Shown piece after piece: positions 35,929 through 47,207 of a DNA stretch of 64,000 nucleotides (positions are counted from its first letter, which is position 1; every line of letters starts with the position of its first letter). The notes under the pieces were generated by a model. The model was given only the letters and a program-made list of their open reading frames with translations, had not been told where the DNA came from and did no database searches. Source of the DNA: Typhlomys cinereus (lineage: Eukaryota > Chordata > Mammalia > Rodentia > Platacanthomyidae); assembly GCA_023101885.1 (NCBI GenBank), contig JALPQD010000005.1, forward strand, positions 3,677,020 through 3,741,019, read 5' to 3'. A program made the position numbers and the translations under genes.

Positions 35929-36323
35929 TGTCATGGTTTAAAGTGTGAGTTGTTCCCCCGCAGGCTCATGTGTTTGAATCTTTAGCTGTTGTCAGTGTTT
36001 GAGAAGGTCATGACACCTTTAGGAGGCAACTTCAGAAGCCTTGCTGTAGGAAGGCATGTCACAGGTTGGGTCTTGAGGTTGGTCAGTCCTGCCCTGTTTC
36101 TGGCAGCAGGCTGCCCTTAGCTCTCTCGGCCTCCATGCTGTCTGCAGTGACCTAAGCTGCCTCCAGCTTCTGCCACCTGCCATGCCTTCTGCTATGGGAT
36201 TCCCGCCGAAATGGACTGGTAACTTCCCTCTGGAATCATAAGCCAAATAAATCTCCCTTTTCTTCCCTTAAGCTGTTTGAATCTGAGTGTTGTCTTACCA
36301 CAACAGAAAGAGTAACTGCTATA
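35929..36323 (+). mobile_element. Solo MaLR-type LTR
   Basis: A third related LTR, starting tgtcatggtttaaagtgtg and containing ccaaataaatctccctttt. It lies 44 nt beyond the provirus in the same orientation. Possible 5-bp duplication gtagt/gtggt, as expected for this class. Confidence 0.8.
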
Positions 36324-36547
36324 GTGGTTAATCTCATTTAATTCTCAGATCTATAGAGCAAATACTGGTATTACCATATAAAACTGGGACATAAGAATAA
36401 AATAAATTTCTCCAAGTCACTTAAGTATTATGGAAAATAGCCAGGATTCAAATATATGTAACCCACGTGTTAGGATGTTCTTACTTCTTAAGGATGAAAT
36501 AGGGTAGCATTTTGCTTAAAAATGTTAAGGATAAACATGGATGTAAG

Positions 36548-36625
36548 CCTGTGAATCCTGGGGCAGAGTAAACAAGGAGGAGGTGGGAGGCGGTCCATAG
36601 TGGTTCCTAAATTCGCCCGTGGTGT

Positions 36626-36661
<36 letters not shown>

Positions 36662-36672
36662 TGAATAATAAA
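36548..36672 (+). mobile_element. 5'-truncated lineage-specific SINE
   Basis: Only the 3' half is present, from gcctgtgaatcctggggcag through a CA run to ttgaataataaaaaaa. It belongs to the younger subfamily (aattcgcccgtgg). Confidence 0.85.
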
Positions 36673-36675
36673 AAA

Positions 36676-36765
36676 AAAAAGAGTTGGGATGTAGTACAGC
36701 AATAGGAGAGCACTTGCCAAGCATACAGATGGCCCTCCGTTCAATCCTGAGTGCCTGAAAAAAAA
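36676..36765 (+). mobile_element. ID-like SINE
   Basis: gttgggatgtagtacagcaa and gagcacttgccaagcataca, with gttcaatcctgagtgcctg and an A tail. Confidence 0.7.
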
Positions 36766-37130
36766 GGAAAGACGTTAAGGGGTTCTAGGAATGATTGTGG
36801 CATCAGCTTACATTTTACTTTTCCTGATTTGTCAAGCAAAAAAGTGATGGTATTTTTTTTTTTAAAGTATCATTGTGCAGTGACTCAGTTTTGCATATTA
36901 AGTACTTTGTTTTCTTATACTTTGTCTTAATTGTTATAGTTACGTGAACAGAAATAGTGATTAGTATTTTAAGAACAAAAACTAAATGATGATCATGTAT
37001 TATTACATTAATGGTTGTTGATGATCATACTGCTTTTTGGTATTACACCCCCAACTCCATAAAGAAGCTTTAGAATATTTTTGTTTCAATGTTATTGTTT
37101 GTAAAATTAAAAAGAATCTTCTTTCTGTAG

Positions 37131-37184
37131 AAATCTTGTTAAGAAGTATTGTCCTAAACGGTCATCCAAAGATGAAGAGCCAAG
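37131..37184 (+). CDS. Fnbp1l: Fnbp1l exon 3: F-BAR, basic loop
   Basis: 54 nt; it completes Arg47 and ends two bases into Arg65, so it is frame-neutral in length. It encodes NLVKKYCPKRSSKDEEP. The two lysines (51 and 52 in this numbering) are part of the basic surface that binds phosphoinositide membranes in FBP17 and Toca-1. The acceptor is ctttctgtag and the donor AG|gtaaat. It is a small exon between a 12.5-kb intron and a 1.2-kb intron. Confidence 0.95.
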
Positions 37185-38399
37185 GTAAATTATATATCTG
37201 TTTTGTGCATATTAAAAATGATTTAAGACATAAATTTTATTACTTAGTAAAATGCTATAATATTTTCATGAAGATTTAAAATTATATTTATTAAAGAACT
37301 ATTTGTCTTATGAGAATAACTGTATATATGATGAGTATTTTTCTGGATTGGTGGAGGGATATTTCCAAGTAAAGTTAGACTAAGACTTCACCTGAATGAT
37401 TTAGTCTCTAGAATAAAGGTATATTTCTTTGCATTTTATTTTGTATTTGCCAACTTTTTAGATTTTTGCTTTAATTTTTTTAGGTAGCAACACTATTTGG
37501 CTGGATTTATTTGGATTAATTTAAAAGGAGAATGAATAAGGATGAAAGTTTGGGGGTAATTTTTGAACCCTGAATAAAAGACTAGAAATTGCTTGTGAGC
37601 TTCTTGGAAATCTTAAACAGTAATATATAGCTGATTGTTAAATGCAAAAAATAATTACAAATGAATGCTGAGAAATGAATGCTGTGTATGTCAGTTGCTA
37701 GGTTTCTAGTTTTGATATAATAGCACCCCATCTAGCTGTCAGCCTTTAGTAGTAAGATAGAATTCTTTCATATGTTCAAAGTACATACATACATTTTAAT
37801 ACAATGATTCTCTTTGTCTTTCTCTTTCCCTCTCACACATTTTTACCATTATTTTTGTTCCCTTCTATTCCTCTTTGGTGCCAACCTTAGTGGTACATTA
37901 CTTTAATCCCTTAGGGTGTGGGCAAGCATTCAGGCAGCTGTATCCAGAGTTGATAGCAAAGTTGTTCTGTAGATCAGCCATCAAGATGCATTTGAGTGAT
38001 GTGATTGGCAGGTTCTGTCCCTGAGAGCAAGCATATTGTCTCTGTAACAGGTTCAGCTGCCAAGCCTAGGAATCCAAATTCATTCCCAATCTCAGGCCAG
38101 TCAGTTGGCAACGTAAGAGATTCTACTATGTCAAAAGAGCTTGCATGTAGTTCTTACGTTTTTTCACCCTAATTATTCCTTTATTTTTGAAGTAATGGCT
38201 ACTTGAAGATATTCAAACATGTACAAATTGAGCTTAATGCAGAATTCTTTCCAACAGAAGTTAGTTGAAAGCTAGTAGCTGGGTTTTAAGTTGAGTATAT
38301 TAAAACTTGTCAACTGTTAAGCCATAATTCATACGTGCCTCAAAAAAATTTGTCAAGGAAGCGAAAATAAATGTCACCATTTTTGATATGTTTTGCCAG
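37185..38399 (+). other. Fnbp1l intron 3
   Basis: 1.2 kb, AT-rich. I see no recognisable repeat and no further exon. The 3' end has a T-rich tract leading to the exon 4 acceptor. Confidence 0.85.
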
Positions 38400-38547
38400 G
38401 TTTACCTCGTGTATCGCGTTTTTTAACATCCTTAATGAGTTAAATGATTATGCAGGACAGCGAGAGGTAGTAGCGGAAGAAATGGCACACAGAGTATACG
38501 GTGAATTAATGAGATATGCTCATGATCTGAAAACTGAAAGAAAAATG
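38400..38547 (+). CDS. Fnbp1l: Fnbp1l exon 4: F-BAR core helix
   Basis: 148 nt. The first base completes Arg65 and the exon ends in phase 0 at Met114. It encodes FTSCIAFFNILNELNDYAGQ, then REVVAEEMAHRVYGELMRYA and HDLKTERKM, a long amphipathic helix of the F-BAR dimer. The basic LKTERK end corresponds to the family's concave lipid-binding face. The acceptor is ttttgccag and the donor ATG|gtaatt. Frame sum check: exons 2 to 4 total 318 nt, exactly 106 codons. Confidence 0.97.
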
Positions 38548-39535
38548 GTAATTTTATAATTTTTATCCAGTTATATTTTATGGTGTATTTTCATAGAAAT
38601 GGTTATTTTTCTTTTTAGAAATGTGCATTCAGTATAAACTAGTTTGCTATTTTTACTGAATTCTTCTATTTAAAAATTGTGAGATATGGCTATCAGTTTA
38701 TGATCCTTTTGGATTTAAAAATCAGGTTTGTCAAAGTACAATACATGACCAAATGTAGCATCATGCTTATTTTGTTTCTTAGATTCTATTAAGCTGAAAA
38801 TGTTCTTCCATTTTCAGCTAGTTAAAAAAACAGAATAAATATTTTATGGCATGTAAAATTTTAAATTTCAGCATCCATAAAGTTTGATTGAATATACATT
38901 CATTGACCACCTTATTGGCTGTGGTTGCTTTTATATTTTGTAGGCAGAGTACCATGGTCTTCAAACTTAAAATATGTATTCCTTAGTATCTGACCTTTTA
39001 TAGAAAACTTTTCCTTATGCTTATGAAGATGGTAACTATTTTCTTGTGTTATTTTTGTTTAAAAGATTGTATTTAAAATATTAAAGTAATGTCCTTATAA
39101 GATGAATTTTAAAAAATTTGTGAGCTGGAGAGATGGCTCAGGGTTTAAGACTCTGCCTTGAAAGCAAAAGGTCCTGAGTTTGAATCCCTGGTCCCATGTA
39201 AAAAGTCAGGTGGAAATGGCAGTGGCCTGCACTTCTGACCCTGGTGGGCAAAGCTTGGGAAATCCTAGACAGACGTAGAAGCAATCCAGGATGATTCCTG
39301 AAGTCCACAGGGACATACAAGGCTTTCACACACACACACACAACACACACACTTGTACACTTGCAAAATAAATAGATCAATAGATAAAGACTATTAAAGA
39401 AGACTGCTTTACTCTCTGGGTCTTATTAAAGATGTGTGTGTGTGTGAAAAAAATCTTTTGGGGGTATTAGAATTTATTTAGTATTTTATGTGTAATCATT
39501 TTTGTTTGTTTTTTTGTGGTCGTTATAAACTTCAG
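38548..39535 (+). other. Fnbp1l intron 4
   Basis: About 1 kb. The only clear element is the + strand SINE at 39122-39400; a short GT run lies at 39434-39446. The remainder (38548-39120) shows nothing recognisable. Confidence 0.85.
39122..39400 (+). mobile_element. Lineage-specific SINE, older subfamily
   Basis: Sense copy starting gagctggagagatggctcag, with body caatccaggatgattcctga and an AATAAATAGAT tail. It lies in the short intron 4. Confidence 0.85.
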
Positions 39536-39598
39536 CATCTCCAAGAAGGACGAAAAGCTCAACAATACCTTGACATGTGCTGGAAACAGATGGATAAT
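39536..39598 (+). CDS. Fnbp1l: Fnbp1l exon 5: F-BAR
   Basis: 63 nt, phase 0 at both ends, encoding HLQEGRKAQQYLDMCWKQMD plus Asn (residues 115-135). It continues the helical F-BAR core. The acceptor is aacttcag and the donor AAT|gtgagt. A symmetric exon like this could be skipped without a frameshift, but it lies inside the structured F-BAR core, so skipping would damage the fold. Confidence 0.96.
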
Positions 39599-39914
39599 GT
39601 GAGTCACAGTATTTACATGACTAGTTTAAACTTTACACATTAGGGTATTCTCTGTATACTTTTCATCTATTTGAGTTTAATATTGCTCAATATATTATTT
39701 ATAATTGGATATTTATTATATAATATATAATTATCGAGAATGAGCCATGTCATAAACATTCGGGGAGATTAAAATATTAAGAGGGGATTGAGGTAATAAG
39801 AACATGTATACATATATGATATGTATATATCAACAGCTTCAACATGTATATGATATGCGTATTTTGGAAAGCTATTTGATTGGGACTAAGAAAACCAAAA
39901 TTCTAGATTTTCTT

Positions 39915-40230
39915 TTTTTTTTTATTTTTTATTTTTATTTATCAATTGTGCGTGTGTGCATATGGATGTGTGTGCGCGCGCGTGCGTGCGTGTGCGTGTG
40001 CGTGTGTGTATGTGTAGAACCACGGGCGAATTCGGGAACCACCATGGACGCCTCCACCTCCTTCTTGTTTACTCTGCCCCGGGATTCACAGGCTCCGCCC
40101 TACCAGGACCAGAAATGCAGGCCACCCCTGCTTCCGCCTGGCGTCTATACGTGGGATCTGGGATCCGAACTCAGGACCTTCCGCCTGCAAGGCAGAGGCT
40201 TAACCTCTGAGTCACCTCTCCAGCCCTCCC
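39915..40230 (-). mobile_element. Lineage-specific SINE, younger subfamily
   Basis: Antisense copy with a perfect 17-bp duplication, aaattctagattttctt, at 39898-39914 and 40231-40247. An older copy of the same family lies immediately to the right. Confidence 0.93.
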
Positions 40231-40255
40231 AAATTCTAGATTTTCTTAAAAGAAT

Positions 40256-40488
40256 ATTTTATGTGTGTGTGTGTATCTCAGGACACTTATGTATGCCTAT
40301 GGAGGACCAAGGGTGACTTTGGGAGTCATCCTGAATTGCTTTGCTCTGGGATTTCTTAGGCTCCATCCACCAGAGGTACAGGCCACTGCTGTTTTCACCT
40401 GGCAATTTTATGTGGGACCTGGGATCCAAACTCAGAACCTTCTGCTTGCGAGACAGAAACTTAACCCCAGAGCCATCTCTTCAGCCCA
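40256..40488 (-). mobile_element. Lineage-specific SINE, older subfamily
   Basis: Antisense copy with a short TG run, the older body (accaagggtgactttgggag) and head gccatctcttcagccc. It sits next to a younger copy in the same orientation. Confidence 0.85.
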
Positions 40489-40789
40489 AGATTCTAATCT
40501 TGAACCTTTTCTTAGCACTGATTTCTCTTGATCTCATTTTTAACATATGAAAAACAAAGAACAGGAGCTAGTTTTTAATGAAGTGTTTCTTCTAGTTTAG
40601 AAGTTCTATAATTAAGTAGTTCTAAAATTTTGTAAATATTCCTAATTTGGAGTTGCTGGTCAGGGACAGATTTTTGTTTTCATAGTACTTTATAGGACAA
40701 AATTGTGTATCATAATTTACTGAAAAATTTTTCCCTAGAGTATTCTCACTAATGTGGTGAATCTTAAAGACGTTAGAATACAGTGTATT

Positions 40790-41000
40790 TGTCAAATTTT
40801 TATTTTGTGTGTGTGCACATGCGCATCATGGGGGGTGCATGTGCCACAGAATGCCACAGAATGCCTGTGCAGGCCAGAAGACAACTTTGCAGAGTCATTT
40901 CTCTCTGTTCCACCTTTATGTGGGTTCCAAGGATAGAATTTATATTGTTAGGTTTATGTAGCAAGCACCTTAACCTGCTGAGCCATTTCGCTGCTCAGAA
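40790..41000 (-). mobile_element. B3/RSINE1-like SINE
   Basis: gtgtgtgcacatgcgcatca, gcaggccagaagacaacttt and head ccttaacctgctgagccatt; antisense. A small duplication (gtgccacagaat/atgccacagaat) lies inside. Confidence 0.6.
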
Positions 41001-41206
41001 TATAGTAATTTAAAACCAAGATGCATACATGAAACACTGTAATCTTTATCTTTGAAATGTATTAATAATCTTTGTAGTATATTTTTTTAAACTTTAAAGT
41101 TGTCAAACAATTTACTCTTTACTTGGATTTTTGTGATGGGCATTATATTCCTTAAGAATTATACCTGAGAAGTTTTCTGTTAAAAGAAAGACTTTAAGAC
41201 TGAAAT

Positions 41207-41285
41207 TTTAACACACACACACATGCACATACATGCATACACGCACATTGAATAAATAATAATAATAAAAGACTTAAAAAAAAGA
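41207..41285 (+). mobile_element. SINE tail fragment
   Basis: Only the CA-rich end and tail (acattgaataaataataat) of the lineage-specific SINE is present, a strongly 5'-truncated copy. Confidence 0.65.
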
Positions 41286-41612
41286 TTGAAATTTTATAAG
41301 TACATGCAGACTATCCTGGTTTCTGTTGATATCATGTAAATCTTTTGCCTTTTAAAAGTTCATTCATATACTTGCCATGTCTTTTATTTTTCCTTTTTAA
41401 AAATACATACTCAAAAGTAGGATTAAATTTCTACTACTTCACTGTAAATGATGTTAATCACCAATGTTGATTGGAAATTCCTAGATTGATAATAGTCTCT
41501 CTGATTTTGTTTTCATTTTTCTTTGCAATTGGCTTCACCCAAACTCACAGGGAGTGTTTTCATTGTTTAAATTTTAAATTGCCTTCAGTAGCATCCTTAA
41601 CATCTGCTAGAA

Positions 41613-41621
<9 letters not shown>

Positions 41622-41643
<22 letters not shown>
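41622..41643. repeat. GA microsatellite
   Basis: A short TG run followed by about ten GA units. Confidence 0.75.
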
Positions 41644-42259
41644 TCATTTTTACAAAATAACAGATCCCACACTCAGGAGATGTTGGTTCCTTTAGAAACT
41701 GGCATTGGCACAAATAATTGTTGATAGTATGTGCTATCTTTTCTTTAGAACAATCAACAGTTATTAAGTAAAAGTTATAAAGGTCATAAATAAGAAAGCA
41801 CAATCAAAAATATAAGCTTTTTTTTCAAAGCATTAGCAATACTATGAAAAAGAAGTGAATTCAACCATAGTCATTATTTATTGAAAGTATTCTTTATTTG
41901 TACTTTATTTGATCTACCGATATACAAAATTAAACATGACATATTCTTATTTTTGTCCAGTAAAGGAGACTGACACTTTTTCTGTTTAATAGGTAGAAAC
42001 AAGTGCATATATAGGATCCTCTTTCTTAATTCTGTTTCTTCTTGTTAAGAAACAAAATGATAGAATTCCTAATAAGTCTGAAATAATGGAGGAGAGAACT
42101 AGGGAAATAGGCTAAATTAGTAGCAGTATTGAAAACTGAAGGGAAAAGATAGAAGATATTTATTCTCAGGATGAAATTTGCAGAAAAGAGCAGCCTATGA
42201 AGGAGATCTTGAAGGATTGGTCAAAGCTTTTTCAATAAGGAATAAGATGAAAAAACAAT

Positions 42260-42542
42260 GTAGAATTCTGGATTTCAACCTCAGGCCTGCACACATACAC
42301 ATATGCACATAGTACATGTGTTCCCCACATATTTACACCCACATTCATGTGAACACAAATGAACACATGCTTGTACCTCCACCTCCACACATACACTTGA
42401 AAATTGAAGAAAAAAAAATCCAAAAACAAAGAATCAACTCCCAAAATTTGACAGTTGTCCTCTGATTTCCACACATAGTGTGTTGGCTTGCCATATATGC
42501 ACAACACCCCCCAATTAAAAAAAAAAAGATAAAGTTTTTAAA
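42260..42542 (+). mobile_element. B4/RSINE1-like fragments
   Basis: CA-rich tail pieces followed by caactcccaaaatttgacag and tgtcctctgatttccacaca with an A-rich end; sense. Confidence 0.5.
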
Positions 42543-42593
42543 AGATCAGAATCCATAAGCATCATAAGCAGCCCTAATTGGACTCGGTGAGTG

Positions 42594-42904
42594 TCACAGT
42601 TACTCTTCATGTTGCCGGTAAATTCTGGCGTATGATTGTTCAGTTACACTTCTTAATTCTGCTTGGCAGGAGAGCTTATACCATCACCAAAGCCTGGGGG
42701 ACTGGTCGCACTAAACCACAGGACTTCTGAGAGAGGGACATTCCTCATTTGCCAGATAGCTCCTTCCATCTTCTCTGCCTGCCCAGGACTAGTCCCATCC
42801 ACCATAGGCTGGGCTTCCCCATCAGTTACTCTTCTGCAGGCCTTACAAATGTGCCCAGAACTCGAGCCAACAGTTCTCAAGTTAACAGCTGTATCTATGA
42901 CAAT
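42594..42904 (-). mobile_element. LTR-like repeat, family A, copy 3
   Basis: A shorter, more diverged copy of the same family, with caccataggctgggcttcc and tgcccagaactcgagcc. Confidence 0.55.
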
Positions 42905-42992
42905 GGTCTATTAAAAAAATAATAATACTACTAAAAGGAGGATAGAGAGAGATTGTTTGGGGGAGTCTTGGAATTTGGAAGTAAAAATATGA

Positions 42993-43007
42993 TGGAGAGA
43001 GAGAGAG

Positions 43008-43055
<48 letters not shown>

Positions 43056-43056
43056 T
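42993..43056. repeat. GA/GATA compound microsatellite
   Basis: A GA run followed by about eleven GATA units; unstable, and useful as a polymorphic marker. Confidence 0.9.
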
Positions 43057-44604
43057 TATATGTATATATACAGATACACACAAAATTGCCAAAGAATAAA
43101 ATGAAATTAAAGAATAAGAGAAAAAAAATTAAAACGAGCAGAGCCTGAAAATGAGATATTCCAGTGGTCAATAGTTCAGTGATGTCACCAGGACTGCTTG
43201 TCTTCTCTACCCACTTTGCCATTTTGACAACATCGGGTCTTTTTCTTCAGCTTTGTGCTCTTGTGGTCAGCAGTTGAGCCTAGCAGTCATATCCTCATTT
43301 AAGCTGCGCCCAGGGCAGGAAACACGGAGCATTTCTTTTTTAAGTGTCTCTTTTTTATGTTATAAGGGAAGTAAAATTTTGCCAGAAAAACCCCATTAGA
43401 CTTCCTCATGTGCGCCTTTGATGAGGTTAGATTACTTGCTTATTCCCCGGCCTGTGGGAAGCCAGGGACATCAACGACAGCTATTTTTATTTTTAGCTTT
43501 TGTGTATTAGGAGGCAGGTTCTGCTAAACAAGGATGAGAATAAACATAGTGGTTATGTTTGCCATGAAAAGCTGAGGAATCTTTTCTATAGGGTATGATG
43601 AGCTATTTGCTATCTCTTGGGAAGAAGTAATGTTTTTAATACTGTTGTACTTGTGATTATTCTGGTGTTGCAAGAGAATTGCCTTTTTTTTTTTTTACCA
43701 TAAATAAGATAACTACTATTAAACCACTTTTGTTAAATAATAGCCTTAATTTATACCAAAATTAGTAGCATTGTAGCTACTAGTTCTGAAATAGGGTTGA
43801 GTATAAATACAGGTCTCCTGCTTTTCAGAATATAGCAAAGCATTTTCCAGATAAGGAATTAGAAGAAGCTTTTATGTAGTCCCCGAAAAAACTGAAGTCA
43901 AAGCAAAATCAAGAAAAGTACCTAGCTAATTCACTATAAAGACCATAGTCCACCAGCCCCATCTATAGAACATTCAGCAGGCTTTTACAGTTAAGAATAC
44001 GTAGCCAAGGGCCTCAGGCATCTAAAGAAAACATCTGATTGTGCACAACACAGACCAAAGCTAATATGCCCAACAAAGCAATCTAGAAGAAACAACAGTA
44101 TAAAGAAATGAAAGTTAAAAATCCTAAAAACAAGAAAAACACTCATTGTTGGTATTTATTTTCTCAGTAGAAATAGGGGAAATACTCCATCCATGAAAAT
44201 AAGGATAAAGTTCTATGAAAAAAGAGCATAGAAAGAATGGAGAAAGAAAGCTGAAGGCAGCTCTCAGAAAGTAGAACAGAGCCATAGAGCTGCATGCAAT
44301 TAAGGCACTTATTTAGTAGGTTCGTTTTTAAGACAGTAAGCATCCCAGGTACTAACACTGTGAATCATCAAAAACTTATCCTTAAGGATACTTAGGAGAG
44401 GGAGATCTCACCAGTCATTAAAGAGAAAAACAAATTATCAACACAAATAAATGTGCTTTATACAGTGGATAAGTAATCGGAGTACATTGGATAGTCACAT
44501 GGGAAACCAGAAAATGGCAGAACAATACTTACTGAAGGAAATTGTTTTCCAGTTAAAGGCTCTATACTCAACGAAATTCTATGGATTAAAATGGTGTTAA
44601 AGAG

Positions 44605-44690
44605 CATGAGTTGACTCAGTGGCAAATAGGTTAAAGTTGACTCTTAGAAGCCCTGGGTTCAGTTTCCTTTGTAGGGAGGGTGCAACAATA
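44605..44690 (+). mobile_element. tRNA-derived SINE head
   Basis: catgagttgactcagtggca and agccctgggttcagtttcc; sense and old. Confidence 0.4.
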
Positions 44691-44954
44691 AAAGTATTTT
44701 TAGCCATGGAGATGCAAAATTTATCTCTCATAAATCTTATAGGAAGCTACTGTTGAGTATGTTCCTGTAGAATCCAAATAACAGAGGTACAAGGAACCTT
44801 TAGATTATGGGGGAGGGAAATTCCAAAAAAACAGTTATGTACTAGGAATAGAAGAAGCTACGGGGGTCAAACTTAAGCAGATTATAAATGTTTAAGAAAT
44901 TTAATCCAGAAAAGAAAATTGAATATAATTCTTAAGTTAGAATTTACTGTGAGG

Positions 44955-45184
44955 GCCTGGAGAGATGGCTCAGGGGTTAACACTGTCTCGCAAGCAGAAA
45001 ATCTTGAATTCAAATGGTATTGGCCTACACTTCTGGCCTGGTGGGCGGAGTCTGGAAAATCCCAGAGCAAAGCAAGGAGGAGGTAGAAGCAATCCAGAAT
45101 GATTCCTGAAGTCACCCTTGGTCCTCCACAGGGATACACAGTGCCCCCCCACACACACATAATAAATAAAAGATATTAAAAAAA
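44955..45184 (+). mobile_element. Lineage-specific SINE, older subfamily
   Basis: Sense copy starting cctggagagatggctcaggg, with a deletion between head and body and a short tail ending cataataaataaaagat. Confidence 0.85.
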
Positions 45185-45314
45185 CTTTCTGTGGAAAGAC
45201 TTAAACTACTGGGGAAAACAGTAGTTGAATTAACAGTATATTCTGTTTAAAATAACAGCACTTGCAAAGTCATAGTAATTCAAATTAGATAATTAGTTTT
45301 TTTAAACCCTAAGC

Positions 45315-45462
45315 CTAGTTTGGGTGTAATAGCACATGCTTTCAATCCTAGTATTCTGGAGACTGAGGCCAAAAGACAGGAAACTCAAGGTCAACTTGGG
45401 TTGCGTAAATGAGATTCAGGCCAGTTTGGAGCTGCATAGTGAGAATGCTTTTTTTGCGGGGG
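45315..45462 (+). mobile_element. B1-like SINE
   Basis: ttgggtgtaatagcacatgc, atcctagtattctggagact and gagctgcatagtgagaatgc; sense. Confidence 0.65.
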
Positions 45463-45967
45463 GAGCAGGGGGACAAAACCAACAGGAAACAAATAGATTT
45501 GAGTCTGTGCTGATGGTATTCCTGAGATCCTCGACAGTGATAACATAAAACTACCTTAAAGGGTATTTCAGCATCTTAGTTGTGTTAAGATCCTATTAAA
45601 AAGTATGAAAGCAAACATGGAATCCTACCAGTGAGACAAAAAACAAACTGGAAAGATCTGCTGAAGATTAGTGTATAAAAACAACTTGATTGTTTTGGGC
45701 AGGAAATTAGATAAGTGAATACTAATCATGCCTGTGGTTTTCTTTTTTCTTTATAGTCTATACTTAGTGTCTTATATTTAAGACAAATTGCTTATAATAC
45801 ATTTTATTTTCAAATTTAGAAAGGACAAGTTTACTCTTAGTGTCCAGTTAATGTTAATCCAACAGTGTTAAGAACGTGAAGTTAATCCAACACAGTGTTA
45901 AGAATGTGAAGTTATTACTTAAATGAATTAATTTTATTTTCTCTATGATTTTTTTTTTTTCAAACAG

Positions 45968-46072
45968 AGTAAAAAGAAATTTGAAAGAGAATGTAGAGAG
46001 GCAGAAAAGGCCCAACAGAGTTATGAGAGATTGGATAATGATACTAATGCAACCAAGGCAGATGTTGAAAAG
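45968..46072 (+). CDS. Fnbp1l: Fnbp1l exon 6: F-BAR, coiled coil
   Basis: 105 nt, phase 0 at both ends, residues 136-170. It encodes [20 protein letters not shown] followed by [15 protein letters not shown]. The charged heptad-like pattern fits the extended helix that builds the curved F-BAR dimer, and the Lys-rich ends add positive surface. The acceptor follows a long T run (tttttttttcaaacag) and the donor is AAG|gtaaga. Confidence 0.97.
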
Positions 46073-46280
46073 GTAAGAAATTTAAACCTGCTTGTCAAAA
46101 TTAATCTTGGTATATATTCATTGTACTAAGCAAATCCATTTTGATAACAAAATATTACATGTGGAAAGCACAAACTTTTGTATCAGTTTTAGAAATATCC
46201 TGCATCTAAATCCAAAATATGTAAATATTTGCCTACTTTAAGTAGTACATACTGGTTTGAGAACGTAACATGTTAAATAA

Positions 46281-46320
<40 letters not shown>

Positions 46321-46536
46321 TTCTTGAGTGTGTGTGCCTGTGGAGGCCCAAAAGGTCCTGGATTTCTTTTCCTCCTTTTTTCTTTGCTTTGGGGTTTCCA
46401 GGCTCCACCTTCCAAGGCCAGAAGTACAGACCACCACCATTTCCACCTGACTTTTTATGTGGGATCTGGGATCTGAACTCAAGTCCTACTGCTTGCTAGG
46501 CAAAGGCTTTAACCCCTGAGTCATCCTTCTAGCCCC
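46281..46536 (-). mobile_element. Lineage-specific SINE, older subfamily
   Basis: Antisense copy with a TG run and head gagtcatccttctagcccc. It lies 209 nt downstream of exon 6. Confidence 0.8.
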
Positions 46537-47112
46537 TTAATGTGATGTCTTAAGAGTATTCAAAATGCTTTTTTTTTTTAATGTCGCCACTAGGATTTTT
46601 TCCTGCCTTATTAGATAGAAAACCCTAGGGTATGTCAGTCGTGTATTCAGATTAAATATGACCAAGTACTACTCTTTGCCAGAAGAGAAAATATTAAATT
46701 GATTAGGATTTATAGCTTCCACTGCCCAGCCTCTCCTTTGTCCTCCTGCTTAATTTTATCTTAGAACATCTCATGATGCAGTGACAGTGCTGCGGTGCTG
46801 AGTTTTAAGTGAATCTTGGTGGTACACATGCTACAGGACTGCCATTCATATATTTTTTTCCTTTGGATTTTGTGGTTTGTGGTGGAAAGAGAAAAGAAGG
46901 GATAAATAAATGTATTTAGGGGTCCTGGCTGGAACTCCCACTCAGCCCGCCTCCCCTCCCCCCCCGTAGAAATATTTTGTTTGCTGGAACTTTCCATTAG
47001 TTTTTTAATGGGCTTATCTAAGAAGTTAAGTTAGATATTAGTTAAGAAGATATAAGTTATAGGCTAATATAGGAGGCAAAGAACTACATCTGTAGAAACT
47101 AGAATTAGAATA

Positions 47113-47207
47113 GTGGCACACAGGGTAGGGATGCAGCTTAGCAGTAGTGCTTGACTAGCATGAGCAAGGCTCTGAATTCATTCCTCAATACTGACCCCCC
47201 CAAAAAT
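47113..47207 (+). mobile_element. ID-like SINE
   Basis: gggtagggatgcagcttagc and gagcaaggctctgaattcat; sense. Confidence 0.6.

Larger units (their letters stand above)
24643..37130 (+). other. Fnbp1l intron 2
   Basis: 12.5 kb. It contains SINEs at 24681, 26708, 29000, 30304, 31875 and 36548, an MaLR provirus at 33015-35884 with two nested SINEs, a further LTR at 35929, an L2-like tail near 32177-32535, B1 and B4 fragments and a long GT run at 31063. The stretches 25000-26170, 27390-28680 and 36770-37120 show nothing I can assign. 29400-30200 has the look of old, decayed transposon sequence but no family could be named. Confidence 0.85.
39599..45967 (+). other. Fnbp1l intron 5
   Basis: 6.4 kb. 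It holds SINEs at 39915, 40256, 41207 (tail only) and 44955, an RSINE1/B3-like copy at 40790, B4/RSINE1-like fragments at 42260, an LTR-like element at 42594, a GA/GATA microsatellite near 42993 and a B1 at 45315. 41290-42250 and 43060-44600 hold no feature I can name; 43840-44600 is A-rich and may be an old retroelement. Confidence 0.8.

Noticed and set aside
39804..40316. 170-codon open frame, the longest in the window
   Set aside because: It runs through a SINE inserted in antisense, including its TG run read as Cys-Val repeats. The same peptide phrases recur in other SINE copies, so it is a repeat artefact.
43840..44600. Possible processed pseudogene in an A-rich stretch
   Set aside because: No open frame, poly-A end or recognisable protein similarity could be shown; it may be old retroelement sequence.
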